Source: Fimbriimonadales bacterium (GTDB lineage Bacteria > Armatimonadota > Fimbriimonadia > Fimbriimonadales > GBS-DC). Taken from it: a DNA stretch of 64,000 bases. Made by a program: the position numbers and the translations under genes. This document shows positions 48,844 through 57,161 of the stretch, one piece after another. The notes below the pieces were generated by a model. It searched no databases. It saw only the letters and a list, made by a program, of their open reading frames with translations, and was not told where the DNA came from. Positions within the stretch are counted from its first letter, which is position 1; every line of letters begins with the position of its first letter. Where the stretch lies: positions 2,178,562-2,242,561 of the forward strand of contig AP024673.1 in the NCBI GenBank assembly GCA_025998675.1. The letters are read 5' to 3'.

Positions 48844-50829
48844 ATGGCAATGACGCCGACGACTATGGAGCGAGCAAGTTTCCCGAAGTTAGAGCTGTTG
48901 CGCACGATGATGCTTTCACGCGAGGGCGACCGTCGCGAGGGCATCCTGATGCGTCAGGGCAAGGGCTGGTTTCAGGTGCCCGGCATGGGGCACGAGGCGA
49001 TAGCGGCGATTGCGTATCATCTACGCCCCGACGACTACCTGTTCCCCACCTATCGCGATCGCGCGCTGATGCTGGCGCGCGGGATGACCACCCGCGAGAT
49101 TGCGCTCGACTTTATGGCGCGCGCGGGTTCCAGTTCCGACGGGCGCAACATGCCCGCGCACTACTCATCGCGCGCGCTGAATGTGTTTTCTGTAGCGACT
49201 CCGACGGGCGCACAGTGCCTGCCCGCCGTGGGGACCGCATGGGGCGTCAAACTGGCAGGCGACGACCGCGTGGTGGTCTGTAGCATCGGCGACGCCGCCA
49301 CACGACAGGGCGAATTCTACGAGGCGGTCTGCCATGCGATTCAGGAGAGCCTGCCCATCGTGTTCGTGGTGGAGGACAATCAGTACGGTATCAGCACGCC
49401 CACACGCCACATGCTGCCGATGCGCCTGCAGGTGTTCGATGAGCGGTGGGTGGCGTTCGTGAACGGGCGCTACGCCGACGAGGTGTACGAGAAGTCGGGC
49501 GAGGCGATTCGCAAGGCGCGTGCGGGCGAGGGCCCGACGATTCTGTGGTGCGAGATTGACCGCCTGAGTTCGCACACCAGCGCAGACGACCACCGCGTGT
49601 ACCGCCCCGCCGAAGAGATTGAGTCGATGTTCGAACGCGACCCCATCCGCCTGCTCGCCGAGCAGCTGATTGCTGAAGGCGCACTCACGCAGGAGCAGTT
49701 CGAACAGATGCAAGCGGAGATTACGCGCGAGGTGGACGCCATCTATCAGGAGGTGGAACGCACGCCCCTGCCCGACCCGGCGCGTGTGCTGGAACACCTG
49801 TACGGCGAGCCGCCCGCGCACTATCAGCCCCTGCCGCTGGAGCCAGAACGCGAGCCGACCACGATGGTCGCCGCGTTCAATCGCGCGTTCCACGCCGCGC
49901 TGGAGACCTTCGACAACATCGTCGTGTTCGGCGAGGATATCGAAGACCCCAAAGGCGGCGTGTTCGGCTTCACGAAGGGGCTGAGTACGAAGTATCCTGA
50001 GCGTGTGCGCAACTCACCGCTGGCGGAGGCGACCATCGTAGGCACGGCGGTCGGGCTGGCGGCGATGGGCTACCGCCCCGTGTTCGAAATTCAATTCATC
50101 GACTTCATCACGCCGGGCTTCCACCAGCTGGTCTCGCAGATTGCGACCCTGCGCTGGCGCAGCAAGGGCGAATGGAAGTGCCCGCTGGTGATTTACTCGC
50201 CGTATGGGGCGTACCTGCCCGCGGGCGGCATGTGGCACAGCCAGAGCAACGACGGCTGGTGGGCGCACACGCCGGGCATCCGAGTCGCCATCCCCAGCAC
50301 GCCCGAAGACATCGCGGGGCTGTTCTGGGCGGCGATTCAGGACGACGACCCGACGCTGTTCCTGATCCCGAAGCACATCTTCCGCGTGCGGATGCCCGTA
50401 GCGGCGTACCGCGCGATTCCGTTCGGCAAGGCAGCTGTCCGCCGCGCAGGCAACGATGTCACCGTCGTCGCGTGGGGCAACACGCTGGAGCTGGCGTTCC
50501 AGGCGGCGGAGCAGTTCGCTCAGCAGGGCGTGTCGCTGGAGATTATCGACCCGCGCACGCTGGTTCCCTTTGACTGGGAGACCGTCGAGCAGTCGCTGGC
50601 GAAAACGGGCAGGCTGGTGGTGATTCACGAGGACAACCGCACCTGCGGCTTCGGGCAAGCCATCATCACGGAGATGACCAGCGCGCCCGAACGGTTCAAC
50701 CTGCTGCTGTCGCCGCCGCAGCTGGTCGCGCGCTACGATGTGCATATCCCGTTCTGTCCGGAACTGGAGTACGCCGTGCTGCCCGACCTTGCGCGCGTGA
50801 TGCAGGCGATTCAGACCACGCTGGAATGA
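48844..50829 (+). CDS. Fused 2-oxoacid dehydrogenase E1 alpha-beta subunit
   Basis: A 661-residue thiamine-diphosphate enzyme in which E1 alpha (about 1-320) and E1 beta (about 335-661) are one chain. The alpha part has the ThDP motif from CSIGDAATRQGEFYEAVCHA to the Asn of EDNQYGIST and an AHYSSRALN loop; the beta part has NIVVFGEDIEDPKGGVFGFT, FEIQFIDFITPGFHQLVSQ and the transketolase C-terminal ending LEIIDPRTLVPFDWE. Fused E1 chains are typical of branched-chain-type 2-oxoacid dehydrogenases in several phyla. E2 and E3 are not nearby. The promoter is TATAAT at 48791-48796, with GAGGAGG before the ATG. Confidence 0.9.
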   Translation: MAMTPTTMERASFPKLELLRTMMLSREGDRREGILMRQGKGWFQVPGMGHEAIAAIAYHLRPDDYLFPTYRDRALMLARGMTTREIALDFMARAGSSSDGRNMPAHYSSRALNVFSVATPTGAQCLPAVGTAWGVKLAGDDRVVVCSIGDAATRQGEFYEAVCHAIQESLPIVFVVEDNQYGISTPTRHMLPMRLQVFDERWVAFVNGRYADEVYEKSGEAIRKARAGEGPTILWCEIDRLSSHTSADDHRVYRPAEEIESMFERDPIRLLAEQLIAEGALTQEQFEQMQAEITREVDAIYQEVERTPLPDPARVLEHLYGEPPAHYQPLPLEPEREPTTMVAAFNRAFHAALETFDNIVVFGEDIEDPKGGVFGFTKGLSTKYPERVRNSPLAEATIVGTAVGLAAMGYRPVFEIQFIDFITPGFHQLVSQIATLRWRSKGEWKCPLVIYSPYGAYLPAGGMWHSQSNDGWWAHTPGIRVAIPSTPEDIAGLFWAAIQDDDPTLFLIPKHIFRVRMPVAAYRAIPFGKAAVRRAGNDVTVVAWGNTLELAFQAAEQFAQQGVSLEIIDPRTLVPFDWETVEQSLAKTGRLVVIHEDNRTCGFGQAIITEMTSAPERFNLLLSPPQLVARYDVHIPFCPELEYAVLPDLARVMQAIQTTLE

Positions 50830-50838
50830 GCCGATACG

Positions 50839-50868
50839 CGGGTTCCCCCTGCGTGCAGGGGGAACCCG
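50839..50868. terminator. GGGTTCCCC-type hairpin after the E1 gene
   Basis: A perfect 13-bp stem (CGGGTTCCCCCTG with CAGGGGGAACCCG) and a four-base loop CGTG, ten bases after the E1 stop and ten before the end of the convergent prepilin gene, so it can serve both strands. Only two T bases follow. Compare the similar stem at 14878-14909. Confidence 0.65.
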
Positions 50869-50878
50869 TTGCAAACCC

Positions 50879-51619
50879 CTACAGGTTCTCTGCGCGTGTG
50901 GGGTCGTACCAGTCGCGGGTGGGCGGCTGACCGGGCGTCTGCTGCCAGGTCTGTTCGAACCTGTGCCACTTCGCATGCCCGTCGGTGAACACATAGTTCG
51001 CGCCGCCGCTGTGGCGCGTAATCGCCAGCGTGGTCGGAACCCCGCGCGTTGCGTCCCACAGGCGGTCGCTCATCATCGCATCTACCACCCGCGGCGGGCT
51101 GCCCCAATACATCGGCATGAAGTGGTCGCCCCGAATCAGCATGTCAGGGTACTTGCTGTTGCGCTCCGCCAGCTCCGCCGAGAAGATACACTGCGAGGGG
51201 AACTGAATCGACGCCAGCGTCACGGGGCGCGGGCTGGTCGGGCTGCCGTGCGGGGGGTGGAACGGGTCGAAGTAGGCGTTGAAGCCATACGAGGTCAGGC
51301 GCGGATTCTGCGAGTCGTTCCACGCAGGGCTGTTGTCCGACGGGCAGCGACGCAGCAGCTCGTTTTTGACATACGGCTGAATCAACACAATCCAACTTTG
51401 CCCCGGCGTGCCCATCATGCGCACGGTTGGCAGCACCTCGTCGTAGTCCTGCGTATACATCTGTACAGCAAGCCCCATCTGGCGCGAGTTCGATAGGCAC
51501 TGCGTCTGACGCGCCTTCTCACGCGCCTGGGCGAACACTGGGAACAGAATCGCCGCCAGTATCGCGATAATCGCAATCACGATCAGTAGTTCGATCAGTG
51601 TAAATCCATAGCGTTTCAT
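50879..51619 (-). CDS. Prepilin-type protein with H-X9-DG C-terminus
   Basis: A 246-residue type IV pilin or pseudopilin-like protein. The leader [17 protein letters not shown] is a class III signal: cleavage after Gly with Phe+1 and Glu+5. The C-terminal domain ends with [16 protein letters not shown], an exact His-x9-Asp-Gly motif. Such proteins are numerous in Planctomycetes and Armatimonadota and probably form short surface or secretion fibres. GGAGG lies 8 bases before the ATG but falls within an inverted repeat that could hide it (51628-51734). Confidence 0.9.
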   Translation of the reverse strand: MKRYGFTLIELLIVIAIIAILAAILFPVFAQAREKARQTQCLSNSRQMGLAVQMYTQDYDEVLPTVRMMGTPGQSWIVLIQPYVKNELLRRCPSDNSPAWNDSQNPRLTSYGFNAYFDPFHPPHGSPTSPRPVTLASIQFPSQCIFSAELAERNSKYPDMLIRGDHFMPMYWGSPPRVVDAMMSDRLWDATRGVPTTLAITRHSGGANYVFTDGHAKWHRFEQTWQQTPGQPPTRDWYDPTRAENL

Positions 51620-51627
51620 CCGTGATT

Positions 51628-51734
51628 CCTCCAGACAGTGTTTCTCCAGTGGGCACGCTGCCCACTCGAACGAGAGTTTCAACACGCCTGCACGGGCAGG
51701 ATGCCCGCGCATAGCGATAGGGTCTGTCTGGAGG
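51628..51734 (-). promoter_or_regulatory. Structured leader that could hide the prepilin ribosome site
   Basis: Read on the minus strand, CCTCCAGACAG (51734-51724) pairs perfectly with CTGTCTGGAGG (51638-51628), and the latter holds the GGAGG that lies 8 bases before the prepilin ATG. The closed loop contains two further hairpins (CGGGCA/TGCCCG and GTGGGCA/TGCCCAC). The three-stem figure would block initiation unless opened, for instance by a ribosome finishing the upstream Cys-rich gene, whose last codons include the 5' arm. It resembles a translational-coupling or riboswitch-like switch; no known class matches. Confidence 0.45.
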
Positions 51735-52095
51735 GATGTCGGGGCGGCGGACTGCGCGGTATGATACTGCGAGACAACGGCAAGAGATAGAGAGGAGTAT
51801 AGGGCATGAAAGCGAGCGGCGGCGCGGGGATAGCAAGCGGCGTCGCCATAATAAGGCGCGGCATGACGGTCAGGGCAAGTTGTTGCTGTTCGGCGCGGTC
51901 GCACTGACTCAGCGCCATCGCCTGCTCCAGCGGCGTGCGGGCGCGGGCGCAGCAGCAGTTCGCCCCGCCTGCACAGTCGCGACACCTGCAAACAGCCACA
52001 TTACAGCGCGGACGACTGAACGCCTCGCGCCAGCCAGCAGTGGGCACATGACCCAGCACAAGCGCCATCAGCAGCAGAATCTGCCAGCCACGCAC
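51679..52095 (-). CDS. Small exported Cys-rich protein of unknown function
   Basis: A 138-residue protein read from GTG 52095. A hydrophobic signal ([16 protein letters not shown]) is followed by [20 protein letters not shown], seven or more Cys in about 20 residues, then an Ala/Pro-rich tail. I recognise no family; such proteins could bind metal or form disulfides outside the cell. The start is supported by a minus-strand TATAAT (52107-52102) only 6 bases before the GTG, matching the leaderless spacing seen elsewhere. It is cotranscribed with the prepilin gene downstream. Confidence 0.5.
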   Translation of the reverse strand: MRGWQILLLMALVLGHVPTAGWREAFSRPRCNVAVCRCRDCAGGANCCCARARTPLEQAMALSQCDRAEQQQLALTVMPRLIMATPLAIPAPPLAFMPYTPLYLLPLSRSIIPRSPPPRHPSRQTLSLCAGILPVQAC

Positions 52096-52166
52096 ATCCC
52101 CATTATACCCGATCAACTTATTAAGTCAAGTAGAAGCTCTGCTGAAGCGGGTACACTACACCCGCT

Positions 52167-53243
52167 ATGAAGGTCGGAGTCGTCGGTTGTGGGAACATCA
52201 GCCCCGTGTATCTGCGCGTGATGCAGGGGTTCCCTGAGATTGAAGTGGTCGCCGTCGCCGATATGAACTCGGAGTTAGCCCAGCAACGCGCCCAGCAGTT
52301 CGGTGTGCCCCAAGCGTTAAGCGTGGACGCGCTTTTGCAGCATCCTGAGATTGAGGTTGTGCTGAACCTGACGCCCCCGAAGGCGCACGCGCCCATCAAC
52401 AAAGCGGCGGTCGAGGCGGGCAAGCATGTCTACTGCGAAAAGCCGTTCGGGGTGAACCGCGACGAGGCGCGCGAGGTGCTGGCGCTTGCCCAACAGAAGG
52501 GAGTTTACATCGGCTGTGCGCCCGACACGGTGCTGGGCGCAGGCATCCAGACCTGCCTGAAGCTCATTCAGGACGGCGCTATCGGTGAGCCGGTGGGCGC
52601 GGGCGCGTTCATGCTCTGCCCCGGACACGAAAGCTGGCATCCCAATCCCGAATTCTACTATGAGGTCGGCGGCGGACCGATGCTCGATATGGGTCCGTAC
52701 TATCTGACCGCTCTGGTCGTTCTGCTGGGCGCGGCGCGGCGCGTGGCGGGAATCAGCCGAATCACACGCCCGACACGACTGATTACCAGCCAGCCGAAGC
52801 ATGGGCAGACCATCGCGGTAGAGACGCCGACTCATATCACAGGCGCGGTGGAGTTTGCCAGCGGCGCGATTGCGACGGTGATTATGTCGTTCGATGTGTG
52901 GGCGCATCGGCTGCCGTGTATCGAGGTGTACGGCACGGAAGGCGCGCTTGGCGTGCCCGACCCGAACGGTTTCGGCGGACCCGTGCTGCTGCGCAAAGCG
53001 GGCGAGTCGGCGTGGCAGGAAATGCCTCTGACCCATCCCTACGCCGAGCAGTCTCGCGGGCTGGGGCTGGCGGAGATGATTCGCGCGATTCACGAGGGAC
53101 GCCCCAACCGCCTGAACGGGGAACTGGCGTACCATGTGCTGGACACGATGCTGGCGTTCAACGACTCGTCGGCGTCGGGGGCGCATGTCGCGCTGGAGAG
53201 TACCTGCACCCCGCCCCCCCTGATGCCGCAGGAGGGATTGTAA
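52167..53243 (+). CDS. Gfo/Idh/MocA-family oxidoreductase
   Basis: A 358-residue NAD(P)-dependent sugar or inositol dehydrogenase type. GVVGCGNISPVYLRVM is the dinucleotide-binding loop, EVVLNLTPPKAHAPI follows, and KHVYCEKPFGVNRDEA is the EKP motif. GGGPMLDMGPYYLTALVVLLG matches the C-terminal domain's catalytic D-x-G-x-H-type region, here D-M-G-P-Y, so the usual catalytic His is replaced by Tyr. The substrate is unknown. TACACT (52152-52157) lies 9 bases before the ATG. Confidence 0.88.
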   Translation: MKVGVVGCGNISPVYLRVMQGFPEIEVVAVADMNSELAQQRAQQFGVPQALSVDALLQHPEIEVVLNLTPPKAHAPINKAAVEAGKHVYCEKPFGVNRDEAREVLALAQQKGVYIGCAPDTVLGAGIQTCLKLIQDGAIGEPVGAGAFMLCPGHESWHPNPEFYYEVGGGPMLDMGPYYLTALVVLLGAARRVAGISRITRPTRLITSQPKHGQTIAVETPTHITGAVEFASGAIATVIMSFDVWAHRLPCIEVYGTEGALGVPDPNGFGGPVLLRKAGESAWQEMPLTHPYAEQSRGLGLAEMIRAIHEGRPNRLNGELAYHVLDTMLAFNDSSASGAHVALESTCTPPPLMPQEGL

Positions 53244-53384
53244 GAAACCCTGTAGCGTTGCAAAGGGATAAACCGTTTCGGGTATACTGCCCCTTGTGCG
53301 CACGGGGTACGCTCCCCGCGCGGGTATGCATCGGCAACCGTCGCCGACCCTTCGGCGCGAGACGGAACGCCAGAGGAGGCAACG
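53244..53384 (+). promoter_or_regulatory. Promoter and leader of the 3D-domain lipoprotein gene
   Basis: GGG-TATACT starts near 53280, giving a leader of about 95 bases with small GC hairpins (GGGGTACGCTCCCC; CCGACCCTTCGG) before GGAGG and ATG 53385. Cell-wall genes of this kind are sometimes under the ydaO/c-di-AMP riboswitch, but the leader is too short and lacks its conserved stretches. Confidence 0.45.
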
Positions 53385-54152
53385 ATGCAGCGACAAAAGA
53401 GGAGTATGCGAATTAGGTTGTGGCGCGGGCTGCTGGCGAGTATGGGTGTTATGTTGCTCTGTGCGCTGGGGTGCGCTAAAGAGCCGCGCGCCAGCCAGAA
53501 AGGCGTGGTAGTCCAGACAGTGGAGGCGCGTGTGCAGACGCCGCCGCCGACCCTCTTTGAGGTGAATCGTCGCCTGCCGCCGCGCCATCGGGTGCTGAAA
53601 ACGGCGGGCAAGCCGGGCGAAAGCCTCGTCGTCTGGCGCGTCTACTCTCGCAACGGCAAGGAGACGCGGAGGGTCAAGGTGCGCGAAGAGGTTCTCGAAC
53701 CGCCTCAGCCGCGCATCTATGAAATCGGCGTGCATGGGCATATCGCTTCACGCGGCGCAGTCGGCAGGAGCGCGGCGTTCCGCACGACGAAGGTTCTCGA
53801 GATGCACGCAAGCGCGTACACGCCGCACCGCAGCGGCGGCGGTACGGGCACAGGGCGCACGGCGACTGGGCTGCCTGCAGGCTATGGGCTGGTCGCTGTG
53901 GATCCGCGCGTAATCCCGCTGGGCACAATCCTCTACATCGAGGGCTACGGGATGGCGATTGCCGCCGACACGGGGCGCGCCATTCGCGGACACAAGATTG
54001 ACCTGTGCATGGCAACGCGCCGACAAGCCCTGCAGTTCGGCAGGCGCAAGGTGCGCGTGCATATCCTGCGCGCGGCGCCCGCCGCTCCGCCGCCCAAGCC
54101 CCCCGACGACGCCGAAGACTCGCCGCCAGACGCCGACGACGAATCGCCATGA
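53385..54152 (+). CDS. 3D-domain (YocH/MltA-like) lipoprotein
   Basis: A 255-residue lipoprotein: the signal ends at the lipobox LCALGC. Residues about 55-100 (LKTAGKPGESLVVWRVYSRNGKETRRVKVREEVLEPPQPRIYEIG region) resemble a G5-like domain. The 3D domain follows: MHASAYTPHRSGGGTGTGRTATGLPAGYG, VAVDPRVIPLGTILYIEGYGMAIAADTGRAIRGHKIDL holds the three conserved Asp that name it. Such proteins are cell-wall hydrolases of the lytic transglycosylase type. The Pro/Asp-rich tail is low-complexity. Confidence 0.88.
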   Translation: MQRQKRSMRIRLWRGLLASMGVMLLCALGCAKEPRASQKGVVVQTVEARVQTPPPTLFEVNRRLPPRHRVLKTAGKPGESLVVWRVYSRNGKETRRVKVREEVLEPPQPRIYEIGVHGHIASRGAVGRSAAFRTTKVLEMHASAYTPHRSGGGTGTGRTATGLPAGYGLVAVDPRVIPLGTILYIEGYGMAIAADTGRAIRGHKIDLCMATRRQALQFGRRKVRVHILRAAPAAPPPKPPDDAEDSPPDADDESP

Positions 54153-54895
54153 CGCCCCTGCCCCGCGCGCACTCCCATAACGACTACTGGCGCAAGCGAC
54201 CCCTGCACGACGCGCTGGAGTGCGGCTTCTGCAGTGTGGAGGCGGACATCTTCTTGGTGGGCAATCAGCTGCAGGTGGGGCACGACCTGCATGAACTGCG
54301 CCCTGAACGCACGCTGGAATCGCTGTACCTGGCGCCGTTGCGTGCGCGTGCGCGCCAGTTTCGGGGACGCATCTATCCCGACGCGCCCCATTTCTACCTG
54401 CTCATCGATGTCAAAAGCGACGCGCAGCCGACCTACGACGCCCTGCACCAACTCCTGTCGCGCTACGACGACCTGCTGACGCGCTACGAGGGGACGCGCG
54501 TTTATCCGCGCGCCGTAACGGCGGTGCTGTCGGGCAATCGCATCCCGCTGGAGCGACTGGCGCGCGAGCGTGTGCGTTTCATCGGCTACGACGGACGCCT
54601 GCCCGACCTGGAGGGCGATGCACCGTCGACATTGACGCCGTGGGTGAGCGAGAGCTGGACGCGCCTGTTCCGCTGGAGTGGGCGCGGCGCGTTCCCCGAC
54701 GCCGAGCGCGAGCAGCTGCACCAGTTCCTGAAACGCGCGCACGCGAAAGGCTACAAACTCCGCTTCTGGGGCGCGCCCGACATCCCGCCCGTGTGGGAAG
54801 CCCTCTGGGACGCAGGCGTCGACCTCATCGGTACCGACCTGCCCTACGCGCTGCGCGACTTTATGTGGGGTAAACTAAACACAGCGCGGCGATGA
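54149..54895 (+). CDS. PI-PLC/GDPD-like (AIM6-type) TIM-barrel protein
   Basis: A 248-residue protein. RAHSHNDYWRKRPLHDAL and CGFCSVEADIFLVGNQLQVGHD are the start of the AIM6/YbeV-type family related to glycerophosphodiester phosphodiesterases; His, Asn-Asp, Glu-x-Asp and His-Asp would form the metal and catalytic site. The end (YKLRFWGAPDIPPVWEALWDAGVDLIGTDLP) matches the barrel closure. Cytosolic location is assumed because there is no signal peptide. It overlaps both neighbours by four bases (ATGA), so it is in the 3D lipoprotein-glnB unit. Confidence 0.8.
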   Translation: MTPLPRAHSHNDYWRKRPLHDALECGFCSVEADIFLVGNQLQVGHDLHELRPERTLESLYLAPLRARARQFRGRIYPDAPHFYLLIDVKSDAQPTYDALHQLLSRYDDLLTRYEGTRVYPRAVTAVLSGNRIPLERLARERVRFIGYDGRLPDLEGDAPSTLTPWVSESWTRLFRWSGRGAFPDAEREQLHQFLKRAHAKGYKLRFWGAPDIPPVWEALWDAGVDLIGTDLPYALRDFMWGKLNTARR

Positions 54896-55230
54896 AACGA
54901 ATCGAAGCAATCATCCGCCCTATCCGCTTCGAGGCGGTCAAAGAGGCATTGAACGACATCGGCGTTTATGGAATGACCATCACCGATGTGCGCGGCTTCG
55001 GACGCCAGCAAGGGCACACCGAGAAATATCGCGGCAGCACCTACACGCTGAACCTGCTGCCTAAAATCAAGCTCGAAATCGTTGTGCCCGACGCGCGTGT
55101 GGAAGAGGTCGTCAGCGCGATTATCGAAGCGGCGCAGACGGGCGAAATCGGCGACGGGAAAATCTTCATCGCGGATGTGGCGGAAGTCGTGCGCATCCGC
55201 ACAGGCGAACGCGGCGAAGCCGCGCTCTGA
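54892..55230 (+). CDS. glnB: Nitrogen regulatory protein P-II
   Basis: A 112-residue P-II trimer subunit that senses ATP/ADP and 2-oxoglutarate. KRIEAIIRPIRFEAVKEAL, the T-loop EKYRGSTYTLNLLPK with the modifiable Tyr in the RGxxY context, and the C-terminal signature IGDGKIFIADVAEVVRIRTGE are present. It could be GlnB or GlnK. No amtB, glnA or glnD is close; instead it is coupled to a PLC-like gene and followed 12 bases later by Uma2 genes. Confidence 0.93.
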   Translation: MKRIEAIIRPIRFEAVKEALNDIGVYGMTITDVRGFGRQQGHTEKYRGSTYTLNLLPKIKLEIVVPDARVEEVVSAIIEAAQTGEIGDGKIFIADVAEVVRIRTGERGEAAL

Positions 55231-55242
55231 TGGGGGTGTTCT

Positions 55243-55863
55243 ATGGCAATCACAACGGCGCAACCAAGCACACAACGCACGCTTGTAGACTGGGAGGGCT
55301 ATCTGAGCCTGCCTGAAGACCTCACGCACTACGAAATCATCGACGGCGAGGTGAAACCCTTGGCGACACCAACTCTGAAACATCAGACGATTGTTGTGAA
55401 ACTTATCGAGCAGCTTGGCTCGTTTGTAAACGCTAAAAAACTGGGAAGACTGCTTACTGCCCCGTTTGATTTTGTGGTGCGTCGTGCGCCTGTGCGCACG
55501 CGCCAGCCTGACCTGTTTTTCCTCTCGCGCGAGCGGTTGCAGGACTGGGAACAGCTGCAAAACCAGCCGCGCCTGGAGTTTGCGCCTGATCTGGTGATTG
55601 AAATCCTCTCGCCGTCGGACAGTTATTCGTACTGGAGCGAGAAGTTGCAGGACTATCACGCGCTGGGCGTGCCTGAGGTGTGGGCAGTGGATATTGAGAA
55701 GCGGGCGATTGAGGTGCTTGCGCGCGAGGCGAGCGGGTATCGGACGGTAGGCTGGTTTTCTGGGGAGCAGGCGGTGGCGTCGCAGGTGTTGTCGGGTCTG
55801 GCGTTGACGCCTGCGCAGGTGTTTTCGGTGCTGGACGAGCTGGAACAGGGAGGTGAGGGCTGA
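55243..55863 (+). CDS. Uma2-family PD-(D/E)XK endonuclease-fold protein, copy 1
   Basis: A 206-residue Uma2 (DUF820) protein. The restriction-like fold shows EIIDGEV, TRQPDLFFLS (catalytic Asp) and LVIEILSPSDSY (Glu). Uma2 families are expanded in cyanobacteria and Armatimonadota with unknown function; nuclease activity is assumed. The next gene is a tandem paralogue, starting at this stop codon (TGATG). The central 30 residues (about 47-77) differ from the paralogue while both flanks are almost identical. Confidence 0.9.
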   Translation: MAITTAQPSTQRTLVDWEGYLSLPEDLTHYEIIDGEVKPLATPTLKHQTIVVKLIEQLGSFVNAKKLGRLLTAPFDFVVRRAPVRTRQPDLFFLSRERLQDWEQLQNQPRLEFAPDLVIEILSPSDSYSYWSEKLQDYHALGVPEVWAVDIEKRAIEVLAREASGYRTVGWFSGEQAVASQVLSGLALTPAQVFSVLDELEQGGEG

Positions 55864-56483
55864 TGGCGGTAGCGACTGCGCCGCAGCAAGCGCGCTGGGT
55901 GGTGGACTGGGAGGGCTATCTGAGCCTGCCTGAAGACCTCACGCACTACGAAATCATCGACGGCGAGGTGAAACCCTTGGCGACACCAACTCTGAAACAT
56001 CAAGAGGTTATGCTGACTCTTGCAGAGAAACTGCGCCAGCACACGCGCTCAAGGCAGCTGGGCAAAGTGCTGGCGGCTCCATTTGACTTTGTCATTCGCC
56101 GTGCGCCTGTGCGCACGCGCCAGCCTGACCTGTTTTTCCTCTCGCGCGAGCGGTTGCGGGACTGGGAACAGCTGCAAAACCAGCCGCGTCTGGAGGTTGC
56201 GCCTGACCTGGTGATTGAAATCCTCTCGCCGTCGGACAGCTATTCGTACTGGAGCGAGAAGTTGCAGGACTATCACGCGCTGGGCGTGCCTGAGGTGTGG
56301 GCAGTGGATATTGAGAAGCGGGCGATTGAGGTGCTTGCGCGCGAGGCGAGCGGGTATCGGACAGTAGGGTGGTTTTCTGGGGAGCAGGCGGTTGTGTCGC
56401 AGGTGTTGGTGGGTCTGGCGTTGACGCCTGCGCAGGTGTTCTCGGTGCTGGACGAGCTGGCGCAAGGGGAGCAGACGGTATAA
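55863..56483 (+). CDS. Uma2-family PD-(D/E)XK endonuclease-fold protein, copy 2
   Basis: A 206-residue tandem paralogue of the preceding gene, with the same motifs (EIIDGEV, TRQPDLFFLS, LVIEILSPSDSY). DNA from 55903 to 56003 is identical or nearly so to 55283-55383, then about 95 bases diverge, and the rest is again nearly identical apart from a few changes such as LQDWEQ to LRDWEQ. The pattern points to recent duplication or gene conversion. Confidence 0.9.
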   Translation: MAVATAPQQARWVVDWEGYLSLPEDLTHYEIIDGEVKPLATPTLKHQEVMLTLAEKLRQHTRSRQLGKVLAAPFDFVIRRAPVRTRQPDLFFLSRERLRDWEQLQNQPRLEVAPDLVIEILSPSDSYSYWSEKLQDYHALGVPEVWAVDIEKRAIEVLAREASGYRTVGWFSGEQAVVSQVLVGLALTPAQVFSVLDELAQGEQTV

Positions 56484-56493
56484 TAACCGAGCC

Positions 56494-57159
56494 ATGTATG
56501 TGATTATCGCAGGAGGCGGCGACATCGGCTATCATCTGACGAAGGCGCTCCATCAGCACGGCTACGAGGTGTTGCTGATTGAGAAAAGCCGCAAGCGGGC
56601 GATGGATCTGGCAGACGACCTCGGGGAGCGGGTGATGTACGGCGACGCCTGCGAGGTGCGCGTGCTGAACGAGGCGGGCGCGCGACGCGCCGATGTGGTG
56701 GTCGCCGCGACGGGCGACGACGAAGATAACCTCATTATCAGCCAGCTCTCGCAGAACTTTTTCAAGGTCAAGCGCGTGCTGGCAGTTGTGCGCGACCCGC
56801 GCCATGAGTCGCTCTTTTTCCGATTGGGCATTCACGAGACCATCTGCAGCACGCGCTTCATCTTCAACATTCTGGAGCAGGAGGTGGAGTACGGCGAGGT
56901 GCTGCCCATCGGCGCGATTATGCGCGGCGAGATTGAAGTTATCGAAGCAGAGGTCACGCCCGAATCGCCCGTCGCGGGCAAGAGCATCGGCGAGATTGAA
57001 CTGCCTCCGAAGACGCTGCTGGCAGCGGTAGTGCGCAACGGACAGCTCACGCTGGGGCTGGCGAATCTCATTTTGCAGCCGGGCGACACCGTCGTCGCGC
57101 TGACCCCGCCCCAGCACGAGAAGCAGCTCGCGCGGGTGATGCGCGGTACAGCGCGATAA
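56494..57159 (+). CDS. trkA: TrkA/KtrA-type potassium-channel regulatory protein
   Basis: A 221-residue protein with a TrkA-N domain (YVIIAGGGDIGYHLTKAL, RRADVVVAATGDDEDNLII) and a TrkA-C domain (about 135-215). It gates a TrkH/KtrB potassium channel in response to nucleotides; the length is that of single-module KtrA. No membrane partner is adjacent. TATAAT (56479-56484) lies 9 bases before the ATG and overlaps the Uma2 stop codon. Confidence 0.9.
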   Translation: MYVIIAGGGDIGYHLTKALHQHGYEVLLIEKSRKRAMDLADDLGERVMYGDACEVRVLNEAGARRADVVVAATGDDEDNLIISQLSQNFFKVKRVLAVVRDPRHESLFFRLGIHETICSTRFIFNILEQEVEYGEVLPIGAIMRGEIEVIEAEVTPESPVAGKSIGEIELPPKTLLAAVVRNGQLTLGLANLILQPGDTVVALTPPQHEKQLARVMRGTAR

Positions 57160-57161
57160 AC

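Noticed and set aside
51628-51734. c-di-GMP (GEMM-I) riboswitch before the prepilin gene
   Set aside because: The three-stem outline and pilin context fit, but the conserved GEMM core bases and GNRA tetraloop are missing.
53244-53384. ydaO/c-di-AMP riboswitch before the 3D-domain gene
   Set aside because: Suggestive gene context, but the transcribed leader is only about 95 bases and lacks the conserved ydaO segments.
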